DNA of 64,000 nt from Euonymus europaeus (Eukaryota > Streptophyta > Magnoliopsida > Celastrales > Celastraceae): contig OY756962.1 in NCBI GenBank assembly GCA_963580455.1, positions 14,960,001 through 15,024,000 of the forward strand. Direction: 5' to 3'. The notes beneath the pieces were generated by a model. That model saw only the letters and a list, made by a program, of their open reading frames with translations. It was not told where the DNA came from and searched no databases. Numbering within the stretch: position 1 is the first letter of the stretch; each line of letters begins with the position of its first letter. This document shows, piece by piece, positions 22,411 to 33,900 of the stretch. The translations under genes and the position numbers were made by a program.

Positions 22411-25130
22411 ATTACTTCGATGCCAAAACACCAACTTTTTATCACAAATGGATAAAACCGTTAAAATCTCCTCCATAGAGAGAGTTGAGCAACTTCGGAC
22501 CATCACAGTAGCTCGGTGTACACTTTTTATTGTTCTTCTATGTCAAATTTTATGAGTATAAGCTTCCAAGATTATTTCGATTACAAATCACCAACTTTCT
22601 ATGACAAATGGACAAAACCGTTAAAAGCTTTTACATAGAGAGAATTGAGCAACTTCGGACCATCAAAGTTGCTCGGTGTACACTTTTTATTGTTCTTCTA
22701 TGTTAAATTTTATGAGTATAAGCTTCCTAGATTATTTCGGCGCCAAAAAATAAACTTTTTACGACAAATGGACAAAACCGTTAAAAGCTCCTCCATAGAG
22801 AGAGTTGAGTAACTTCGAACCAACAAAGTTGCTCGGGATACACTTTTTATTGTTCTTCTTTGTCAAATTTTACGAGTATAAGCTTTCTAGATTATTTCGA
22901 TGCTAAAACACCATCTTTCTATGACAAATGGACAAAACCGTTAAAAGCCCCTCCATAGAGAGAGTTGAGCAACTTCGGACCATCAAAGTTGCTCGGTGTA
23001 CACTTTTTATTGTTATTCTATGTCAAATTTTAGGAGTATAAGCTTCCAAGATTATTTCGATTCCAAATCACTAACTTTCTATGACAAATGGACAAAACCG
23101 TTAAAAGCCCCTCCATAGAGAGAGTTGACCAACTTCGGACCATCAAAGTTGCTTGATGTACACTTTTTATTGTTATTCTATGTCAAATTTTATGAGTATA
23201 AGCTTCCAAGATTATTTCAATTGCAAATCAACAACTTTCTATGAGAAATGGACAAAACCGTTAAAAGCTCCTCCATATAGAAAGTTGAGCAACTTCGGAC
23301 CATCAAATTTGCTCGGTGTACACTTTTTATTGTTCATCTTTGTCAAATTTTACGAGTATAAGCTTCCTAGATTATTTCGATGCTAAAACACCATCTTTCT
23401 ATGACAAATGGACAAAACCGTTAAAAGCCCATCCATAGAGAGAGTTGAGCAACTTCGGACCATCAAAGTTGCTCGGTGTACACTTTTTATTGTTATTCTA
23501 TGTCAAATTTTACGAGTATAAGCTTCCAAGATTATTTCGATTCCAAATCAACAACTTTCTATGAGACATTGGACAAAACCGTTAAAAGCTCCTCCATATA
23601 GAGAGTTGAGCAACTTCGGACCATAAAAGTTGCTCGGTGAACACTTTTTATTGTTCTTCTATGTCAAATTTTATGAGTATAAGCTTCCAAGATTATTTCG
23701 ATTCTAAATCACAAACTTTCTATGAGAAATGGACAACACCGTTAAAAGCTCCTCCATATAGAGAGTTGAGCAACTTCGGACCATAAAAGTTGCTCGGTGT
23801 ACACTTTTTATTGTTCTTCTATTTTAAAATTTACGAGTATAAGCTTCCTAGATTATTTCGATGCCAAAAAATGAACTTTTTACCACAAATGGACAAAACC
23901 GTTAAAATCTCCTCCATAGAGAGAGTTGAGCAACTTCGGACCATCACAGTTGCCCGTTGTTAACTTTTTATTGTTCTTCTATGTCAAATTTTATGAGTAT
24001 AAGCTTCCAAGATTATTTCGATTCCAAATCACTAACTTTCTATGAGAAATAGACAAAACCGTTAAAAGCTCCTCCATAGAGAGAGTTGAACAACTTCGAA
24101 CCATCAAAGTTGCTCGATGTACACTTTTTATTGTTCTTCTATGTAAAATTTTATGAGTATAAGCTTCCTAGATTATTTCGATGCGAAAAACGAACTTTTT
24201 ACGACAAAAGGACAAAACCGTTAAAAGCTCCTCCATAGAGAGAGTTGAGAAACTTCGGAACATCAAAGTTGCTCGGTGTACACTTTTTATTGTTCTTCTA
24301 TGTCAAATTTCACGAGTATAAGCTTTCTAGATTATTTAGATGCCAAAAAACGAACTTTTTATGACAAATGGACAAAACCGTTAAAATCTCCTCCATAGAG
24401 AGAGTTGAGCAACTTCGGACCATCAAAGTTGCTCGGTGTACACTTTTTATTATTATTCTATGTCAAATCATATTAGTATAAGCTTCCAAGATTATTTCGA
24501 TTCAAAATCACCAACTTTCTATGAGAAATGGACAAAACCGATAAAAGCTCCTCCATATAAAGAGTTGAGCAACTTCGGACCATCAAAGTTGCTCTGTGTA
24601 CACTTTTTATTGTTCTTCTATGTTAAATTTTACGAGTATAAGCTTCCTAGATTATTTCGGCGCCAAAAAATAAACTTTTTACGACAAATGGACAAAACTG
24701 TTAAAAGCTCCTCCATAGAGAGAGTTGAGCAACTTCGAACCAACAAAGTTGCTCGGGATACACTTTTTATTGTTCTTCTTTGTCAAATTTTACGAGTATA
24801 AGCTTCCTAGATTATTTCGATGCTAAAACACCATCTTTCTATGACAAATGGATAAAACCGTTAAAAGCCCCTCCATAGAGAGAGTTGAGCAACTTCGGAC
24901 CATCAAAGTTGCTCGGTGTACACTTTTTATTTTTATTCTATGTCAAATTTTGGGATTATAAGCTTCCAAGATTATTTCGATTCCAAATCACTAACTTTCT
25001 ATGACAAATGGACAAAACCGTTAAAAGCCCCTCCATAGAGAGAGTTGAGCAACTTCGGACCATCAAAGTTTCTCGGTGTACACTTTTTATTGTTATTCTA
25101 TGTCAAATTATATGAGTATAAGCTTCCAAG
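22411..25130 (+). repeat. 17-monomer tandem duplication, copy 1 (2,720 bp)
   Basis: From ATTACTTCGATGCC at 22411, the sequence repeats at a 2,720-bp offset through to about 27850. Both copies share the rare GCTTGATGTAC (23152 and 25872). I noticed only about four single-base differences: near 23663/26383, 23712/26432, 24742/27462 and 25023/27743. The boundary lies in a shared GAGTATAAGCTTCCAAGATT, so the exact breakpoint is ambiguous by about 20 bp. Confidence 0.9.
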
Positions 25131-27850
25131 ATTACTTCGATGCCAAAACACCAACTTTTTATCACAAATGGATAAAACCGTTAAAATCTCCTCCATAGAG
25201 AGAGTTGAGCAACTTCGGACCATCACAGTAGCTCGGTGTACACTTTTTATTGTTCTTCTATGTCAAATTTTATGAGTATAAGCTTCCAAGATTATTTCGA
25301 TTACAAATCACCAACTTTCTATGACAAATGGACAAAACCGTTAAAAGCTTTTACATAGAGAGAATTGAGCAACTTCGGACCATCAAAGTTGCTCGGTGTA
25401 CACTTTTTATTGTTCTTCTATGTTAAATTTTATGAGTATAAGCTTCCTAGATTATTTCGGCGCCAAAAAATAAACTTTTTACGACAAATGGACAAAACCG
25501 TTAAAAGCTCCTCCATAGAGAGAGTTGAGTAACTTCGAACCAACAAAGTTGCTCGGGATACACTTTTTATTGTTCTTCTTTGTCAAATTTTACGAGTATA
25601 AGCTTTCTAGATTATTTCGATGCTAAAACACCATCTTTCTATGACAAATGGACAAAACCGTTAAAAGCCCCTCCATAGAGAGAGTTGAGCAACTTCGGAC
25701 CATCAAAGTTGCTCGGTGTACACTTTTTATTGTTATTCTATGTCAAATTTTAGGAGTATAAGCTTCCAAGATTATTTCGATTCCAAATCACTAACTTTCT
25801 ATGACAAATGGACAAAACCGTTAAAAGCCCCTCCATAGAGAGAGTTGACCAACTTCGGACCATCAAAGTTGCTTGATGTACACTTTTTATTGTTATTCTA
25901 TGTCAAATTTTATGAGTATAAGCTTCCAAGATTATTTCAATTGCAAATCAACAACTTTCTATGAGAAATGGACAAAACCGTTAAAAGCTCCTCCATATAG
26001 AAAGTTGAGCAACTTCGGACCATCAAATTTGCTCGGTGTACACTTTTTATTGTTCATCTTTGTCAAATTTTACGAGTATAAGCTTCCTAGATTATTTCGA
26101 TGCTAAAACACCATCTTTCTATGACAAATGGACAAAACCGTTAAAAGCCCATCCATAGAGAGAGTTGAGCAACTTCGGACCATCAAAGTTGCTCGGTGTA
26201 CACTTTTTATTGTTATTCTATGTCAAATTTTACGAGTATAAGCTTCCAAGATTATTTCGATTCCAAATCAACAACTTTCTATGAGACATTGGACAAAACC
26301 GTTAAAAGCTCCTCCATATAGAGAGTTGAGCAACTTCGGACCATAAAAGTTGCTCGGTGAACACTTTTTATTGTTCTTCTATGTCAAATTTTACGAGTAT
26401 AAGCTTCCAAGATTATTTCGATTCTAAATCACCAACTTTCTATGAGAAATGGACAACACCGTTAAAAGCTCCTCCATATAGAGAGTTGAGCAACTTCGGA
26501 CCATAAAAGTTGCTCGGTGTACACTTTTTATTGTTCTTCTATTTTAAAATTTACGAGTATAAGCTTCCTAGATTATTTCGATGCCAAAAAATGAACTTTT
26601 TACCACAAATGGACAAAACCGTTAAAATCTCCTCCATAGAGAGAGTTGAGCAACTTCGGACCATCACAGTTGCCCGTTGTTAACTTTTTATTGTTCTTCT
26701 ATGTCAAATTTTATGAGTATAAGCTTCCAAGATTATTTCGATTCCAAATCACTAACTTTCTATGAGAAATAGACAAAACCGTTAAAAGCTCCTCCATAGA
26801 GAGAGTTGAACAACTTCGAACCATCAAAGTTGCTCGATGTACACTTTTTATTGTTCTTCTATGTAAAATTTTATGAGTATAAGCTTCCTAGATTATTTCG
26901 ATGCGAAAAACGAACTTTTTACGACAAAAGGACAAAACCGTTAAAAGCTCCTCCATAGAGAGAGTTGAGAAACTTCGGAACATCAAAGTTGCTCGGTGTA
27001 CACTTTTTATTGTTCTTCTATGTCAAATTTCACGAGTATAAGCTTTCTAGATTATTTAGATGCCAAAAAACGAACTTTTTATGACAAATGGACAAAACCG
27101 TTAAAATCTCCTCCATAGAGAGAGTTGAGCAACTTCGGACCATCAAAGTTGCTCGGTGTACACTTTTTATTATTATTCTATGTCAAATCATATTAGTATA
27201 AGCTTCCAAGATTATTTCGATTCAAAATCACCAACTTTCTATGAGAAATGGACAAAACCGATAAAAGCTCCTCCATATAAAGAGTTGAGCAACTTCGGAC
27301 CATCAAAGTTGCTCTGTGTACACTTTTTATTGTTCTTCTATGTTAAATTTTACGAGTATAAGCTTCCTAGATTATTTCGGCGCCAAAAAATAAACTTTTT
27401 ACGACAAATGGACAAAACTGTTAAAAGCTCCTCCATAGAGAGAGTTGAGCAACTTCGAACAAACAAAGTTGCTCGGGATACACTTTTTATTGTTCTTCTT
27501 TGTCAAATTTTACGAGTATAAGCTTCCTAGATTATTTCGATGCTAAAACACCATCTTTCTATGACAAATGGATAAAACCGTTAAAAGCCCCTCCATAGAG
27601 AGAGTTGAGCAACTTCGGACCATCAAAGTTGCTCGGTGTACACTTTTTATTTTTATTCTATGTCAAATTTTGGGATTATAAGCTTCCAAGATTATTTCGA
27701 TTCCAAATCACTAACTTTCTATGACAAATGGACAAAACCGTTCAAAGCCCCTCCATAGAGAGAGTTGAGCAACTTCGGACCATCAAAGTTTCTCGGTGTA
27801 CACTTTTTATTGTTATTCTATGTCAAATTATATGAGTATAAGCTTCCAAG
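25131..27850 (+). repeat. 17-monomer tandem duplication, copy 2 (2,720 bp)
   Basis: It begins inside the 19'/2 chimeric monomer (25045-25204), whose 5' half is AAAGTTTCTCGG plus AAATTATATGAG and whose 3' half is ATTACTTCGATGCC. It ends in a 19' monomer at 27765, where the sequence continues as ATTATTTCGATTCC, the undisturbed continuation. Copy 2 is therefore followed by the ancestral context. Confidence 0.9.
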
Positions 27851-29203
27851 ATTATTTCGATTCCAAATCACTAACTTTCTATGAGAAATAGACAAAACCG
27901 TTAAAAGCTCCTCCATAGAGAGAGTTGAACAACTTCGAACCATCAAAGTTGCTCGATGTACACTTTTTATTGTTCTTCTATGTAAACTTTTATGAGTATA
28001 AGCTTCCTAGATTATTTCGATGCGAAAAACGAACTTTTTACGACAAAAGGACAAAACCGTTAAAAGCTCCTCCATAGAGAGAGTTGAGAAACTTCGGAAC
28101 ATCAAAGTTGCTCGGTGTACACTTTTTATTGTTCTTCTATGTCAAATTTCAGGAGTATAAGCTTTCTAGATTATTTAGATGCCAAAAAACGAACTTTTTA
28201 TGACAAATGGACAAAACCGTTAAAATCTCCTCCATAGAGAGAGTTGAGCAACTTCGGACCATCAAAGTTGCTCGGTGTACACTTTTTATTATTATTCTAT
28301 GTCAAATCTTATTAGTATAAGCTTCCAAGATTATTTCGATTCAAAATCACCAACTTTCTATGAGAAATGGACAAAACCGATAAAAGCTCCTCCATATAAA
28401 GAGTTGAGCAACTTCGGACCATCAAAGTTGCTCTGTGTACACTTTTTATTGTTCTTCTATGTTAAATTTTACGAGTATAAGCTTCCTAGATTATTTCGGC
28501 GCCAAAAAATAAACTTTTTACGACAAATGGACAAAACTGTTAAAAGCTCCTCCATAGAGAGAGTTGAGCAACTTCGAACCAACAAAGTTGCTCGGGATAC
28601 ACTTTTTATTGTTCTTCTTTGTCAAATTTTACGAGTATAAGCTTCCTAGATTATTTCGATGCTAAAACACCATCTTTCTATGACAAATGGATAAAACCGT
28701 TAAAAGCCCCTCCATAGAGAGAGTTGAGCAACTTCGGACCATCAAAGTTGCTCGGTGTACACTTTTTATTTTTATTCTATGTCAAATTTTGGGATTATAA
28801 GCTTCCAAGATTATTTCGATTCCAAATCAATAACTTTCTATGACAAATGGACAAAACCGTTAAAAGCCCCTCCATAGAGAGAGTTGAGCAACTTCGGACC
28901 ATCAAAGTTTCTCGGTGTACACTTTTTCTTGTTATTCTATGTCAAATTATATGAGTATAAGCTTCCAAGATTATTTCGATTCCAAATCACTAACTTTCTA
29001 TGAGAAATAGACAAAACCGTTAAAAGCTCCTCCATAGAGAGAGTTGAACAACTTCGAACCATCAAAGTTGCTCGATGTACACTTTTTATTGTTCTTCTAT
29101 GTAAAATTTTATGAGTATAAGCTTCTTAGATTATTTCGATGCGAAAAAACGAACTTTTTATGACAAAAGGACAAAACCGTTAAAAGCTCCTCCATAGAGA
29201 GAG
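26965..29203 (+). repeat. Two tandem 7-monomer HOR modules, block E
   Basis: The units are 26965-28083 (1,119 bp) and 28084-29203 (1,120 bp). The order of 14, 15', 16', 17', 18', 19', 13 matches block D, including the six-A version of 13 with TATGACAAAAGG at the end of the second unit. Blocks D and E are thus closely related over this stretch. Confidence 0.85.
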
Positions 29204-29681
29204 TTGAGAAACTTCGGAACATCAAAGTTGCTCGGTGTACACTTTTTATTGTTCTTCTATGTCAAATTTTACGAGTATAAGCTTTCTAGATTATTTAGAT
29301 GCCAAAAAACGAACTTTTTATGACAAATGGACAAAACCGTTAAAATCTCCTCCATAGAGAGAGTTGAGCAACTTTGGACCATCAAAGTTGCTCGGTGTAC
29401 ACTTTTTATTATTATTCTATGTCAAATCTTATTAGTATAAGCTTCCAAGATTATTTCGATTCAAAATCACCAACTTTCTATGAGAAATGGACAAAACCGA
29501 TAAAAGCTCCTCCATATAAAGAGTTGAGCAACTTCGGACCATCAAAGTTGCTCGGTGTACACTTTTTATTGTTCTTCTATGTTAAATTTTATGAGTATAA
29601 GCTTCCTAGATTATTTCGATGCGAAAAAACGAACTTTTTACGACAAAAGGACAAAACCGTTAAAAGCTCCTCCATAGAGAG

Positions 29682-30479
29682 TTGAGAAACTTCGGACCAT
29701 CAAAGTTGCTCGGTGTACACTTTTTATTATTATTCTATGTCAAATCTTATTAGTATAAGCTTCCAAGATTATTTCGATTCAAAATCACCAACTTTCTATG
29801 AGAAATGGACAAAACCGATAAAAGCTCCTCCATATAAAGAGTTGAGCAACTTCGGACCATCAAAGTTGCTCTGTGTACACTTTTTATTGTTCTTCTATGT
29901 TAAATTTTACGAGTATAAGCTTCCTAGATTATTTCGGCGCCAAAAAATAAACTTTTTACGACAAATGGACAAAACAGTTAAAAGCTCCTCCATAGAGAGA
30001 GTTGAGCAACTTCGAACCAACAAAGTTGCTCGGGATACACTTTTTATTGTTCTTCTTTGTCAAATTTTACGAGTATAAGCTTCCTAGATTATTTCGATGC
30101 TAAAACACCATCTTTCTATGACAAATTGATAAAACCGTTAAAAGCCCCTCCATAGAGAGAGTTGAGCAACTTCGGACCATCAAAGTTGCTCGGTGTACAC
30201 TTTTTATTTTTATTCTATGTCAAATTTTGGGATTATAAGCTTCCAAGATTATTTCGATTCCAAATCACTAACTTTCTATGACAAAAGGACAAAACCGTTA
30301 AAAGCTCCTCCATAGAGAGTTGAGAAACTTCGGAACATCAAAGTTGCTCGGTGTACACTTTTTATTGTTCTTCTATGTCAAATTTTACGAGTATAAGGTT
30401 CAAAAATTATTTCGATTCCAAATCACGGACTTTCGATGAGAAATGGACAAAACCGTTAAAAGCTCCTCCATATAGAGAG
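29682..30479 (+). repeat. Cluster of three chimeric junction monomers, block E
   Basis: The monomer at 29682 begins like 17 (GAGAAACTTCGG) and becomes 15' (TATTATTATTCTATG). The monomer at 30162 starts as 18' (TATTTTTATTC, TTTTGGGATTATAAG) and ends as 16 (ACAAAAGG, CATAGAGAGTTGAG). The monomer at 30320 is the 17/20 hybrid also found at 21525. Compared with block D this looks like insertion of four module monomers between 16 and the 17/20 hybrid. Confidence 0.8.
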
Positions 30480-30959
30480 TTGAGCAACTTCGGACCATCA
30501 AACTTGCTCGGTGTACACTTTTTATTGTTCTTCTATGTTAAATTTTACGAGTATAAGCTTCCTAGATTATTTCGACGCCAAAAAATGAATTTTTTACGAC
30601 AAATGGACAAAACCGTTAAAAGCTCCTCCATAGAGAGAGTTGAGCAACTTCGAACCAACAAAGTTGCTCGGGATACACTTTTTATTGTTCTTCTTTGTCA
30701 AATTTTACGAGTATAAGCTTCCTAGATTATTTCGATGCTAAAACACCATCTTTCTATGACAAATGGACAAAACCGTTAAAAGCCCCTCCATAGAGAGAGT
30801 TGAGCAACTTCGGACCATCAAAGTTGCTCGTTGTACACTTTTTATTGTTATTCTATGAAAAATTTTATGAGTATAAGCTTCCAAGATTATTTCGATTCCA
30901 AATCACCAACTTTCTATGAGAAATGGACAAAACCGTTCAAAGCTCCACCATAGAGAGAG

Positions 30960-33900
30960 TTGGGCAACTTCGAACCAATAAAGTTGCTCGGGATACACTT
31001 TTTATTGTTCTTCTTTGTCAAATTTTACGAGTATAAGTTTCCTAGATTATTTCGATGCCAAAAAATGAAATTTTTACGACAAATGGACAAAACCGTTAAA
31101 ATCTCCTCCATAGAGAGAGTTGAGCAACTTCGGACCAACACAATTGCTCGGTGTACACTTTTTATTGTCCTTCTATGTCAAATTTTATGAGTATAAGCTT
31201 CCAAGATTACTTCGATGCCAAAACACCAACTTTTTATCACAAATGGATAAAACCGTTAAAATCTCCTCCATAGAGAGAGTTGAGCAACTTCGGACCATCA
31301 CAGTAGCTCGGTGTACACTTTTTATTGTTCTTCTATGTCAAATTTTATGAGTATAAGCTTCCAAGATTATTTCGATTACAAATCACCAACTTTCTATGAC
31401 AAATGGACAAAACCGTTAAAAGCTTTTACATAGAGAGAATTGAGCAACTTCGGACCATCAAAGTTGCTCGGTGTACACTTTTTATTGTTCTTCTATGTTA
31501 AATTTTATGAGTATAAGCTTCCTAGATTATTTCGGAGCCAAAAAATAAACTTTTTACGACAAATGGACAAAACCGTTAAAAGCTCCTCCATAGAGAGAGT
31601 TGAGTAACTTCGAACCAACAAAGTTGCTCGGGATACACTTTTTATTGTTCTTCTTTGTCAAATTTTACGAGTATAAGCTTTCTAGATTATTTCGATGCTA
31701 AAACACCATCTTTCTATGACAAATGGACAAAACCGTTAAAAGCCCCTCCATAGAGAGAGTTGAGCAACTTCGGACCATCAAAGTTGCTCGGTGTACACTT
31801 TTTATTGTTATTCTATGTCAAATTTTAGGAGTATAAGCTTCCAAGATTATTTCGATTCCAAATCACTAACTTTCTATGACAAATGGACAAAACCGTTAAA
31901 AGCCCCTCCATAGAGAGAGTTGACCAACTTCGGACCATCAAAGTTGCTCGATGTACACTTTTTATTGTTATTCTATGTCAAATTTTATGAGTATAAGCTT
32001 CCAAGATTATTTCAATTGCAAATCAACAACTTTCTATGAGAAATGGACAAAACCGTTAAAAGCTCCTCCATATCGAAAGTTGAGCAACTTCGGACCATCA
32101 AATTTGCTCGGTGTACACTTTTTATTGTTCATCTTTGTCAAATTTTACGAGTATAAGCTTCCTAGATTATTTCGATGCTAAAACACCATCTTTCTATGAC
32201 AAATGGACAAAACCGTTAAAAGCCCATCCATAGAGAGAGTTGAGCAACTTCGGACCATCAAAGTTGCTCGGTGTACACTTTTTATTGTTATTCTATGTCA
32301 AATTTTACGAGTATAAGCTTCCAAGATTATTTCGATTCCAAATCAACAACTTTCTATGAGACATTGGACAAAACCGTTAAAAGCTCCTCCATATAGAGAG
32401 TTGAGCAACTTCGGACCATAAAAGTTGCTCGGTGAACACTTTTTATTGTTCTTCTATGTCAAATTTTACGAGTATAAGCTTCCAAGATTATTTCGATTCT
32501 AAATCACCAACTTTCTATGAGAAATGGACAACACCGTTAAAAGCTCCTCCATATAGAGAGTTGAGCAACTTCGGACCATAAAAGTTGCTCGGTGTACACT
32601 TTTTATTGTTCTTCTATTTTAAAATTTACGAGTATAAGCTTCCTAGATTATTTCGATGCCAAAAAATGAACTTTTTACCACAAATGGACAAAACCGTTAA
32701 AATCTCCTCCATAGAGAGAGTTGAGCAACTTCGGACCATCACAGTTGCCCGTTGTTAACTTTTTATTGTTCTTCTATGTCAAATTTTATGAGTATAAGCT
32801 TCCAAGATTATTTCGATTCCAAATCACTAACTTTCTATGAGAAATAGACAAAACCGTTAAAAGCTCCTCCATAGAGAGAGTTGAACAACTTCGAACCATC
32901 AAAGTTGCTCGATGTACACTTTTTATTGTTCTTCTATGTAAAATTTTATGAGTATAAGCTTCCTAGATTATTTCGATGCGAAAAACGAACTTTTTACGAC
33001 AAAAGGACAAAACCGTTAAAAGCTCCTCCATAGAGAGAGTTGAGAAACTTCGGAACATCAAAGTTGCTCGGTGTACACTTTTTATTGTTCTTCTATGTCA
33101 AATTTCACGAGTATAAGCTTTCTAGATTATTTAGATGCCAAAAAACGAACTTTTTATGACAAATGGACAAAACCGTTAAAATCTCCTCCATAGAGAGAGT
33201 TGAGCAACTTCGGACCATCAAAGTTGCTCGGTGTACACTTTTTATTATTATTCTATGTCAAATCTTATTAGTATAAGCTTCCAAGATTATTTCGATTCAA
33301 AATCACCAACTTTCTATGAGAAATGGACAAAACCGTTAAAAGCTCCTCCATAGAGAGAGTTGAGAAACTTCGGAACATCAAAGTTGCTCGGTGTACACTT
33401 TTTATTGTTCTTCTATGTCAAATTTCACGAGTATAAGCTTTCTAGATTATTTAGATGCCAAAAAACGAACTTTTATGACAAATGGACAAAACCGTTAAAA
33501 TCTCCTCCATAGAGAGAGTTGAGCAACTTCGGACCATCAAAGTTGCTCGGTGTACACTTTTTATTATTATTCTATGTCAAATCTTATTAGTATAAGCTTC
33601 CAAGATTATTTCGATTCAAAATCACCAACTTTCTATGAGAAATGGACAAAACCGATAAAAGCTCCTCCATATAAAGAGTTGAGCAACTTCGGACCATCAA
33701 AGTTGCTCTGTGTACACTTTTTATTGTTCTTCTATGTTAAATTTTACGAGTATAAGCTTCCTAGATTATTTCGGCGCCAAAAAATAAACTTTTTACGACA
33801 AATGGACAAAACTGTTAAAAGCTCCTCCATAGAGAGAGTTGAGCAACTTCGAAGCAACAAAGTTGCTCGGGATACACTTTTTATTGTTCTTCTTTGTCAA

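Larger units (their letters stand above)
22165..30959 (+). repeat. HOR block E, 55 monomers (8,795 bp)
   Basis: This is the longest interval between marker monomers. It contains monomers 1-14 and 15'-18', a 19'/2 chimera, a second run of 3-14 and 15'-19', the 7-monomer module again, then 14-16, three chimeric junctions (17/15' at 29682, 18'/16 at 30162, 17/20 at 30320) and 21-23. Most of the extra length is the 2,720-bp tandem duplication annotated separately. Confidence 0.85.

Noticed and set aside
22411..27850. Near-identical 2,720-bp copies as assembly artefact
   Set aside because: Not excluded, but the two copies differ at several bases, and the junction and exit contexts differ, which argues for a real duplication. 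Spanning long reads would settle it.
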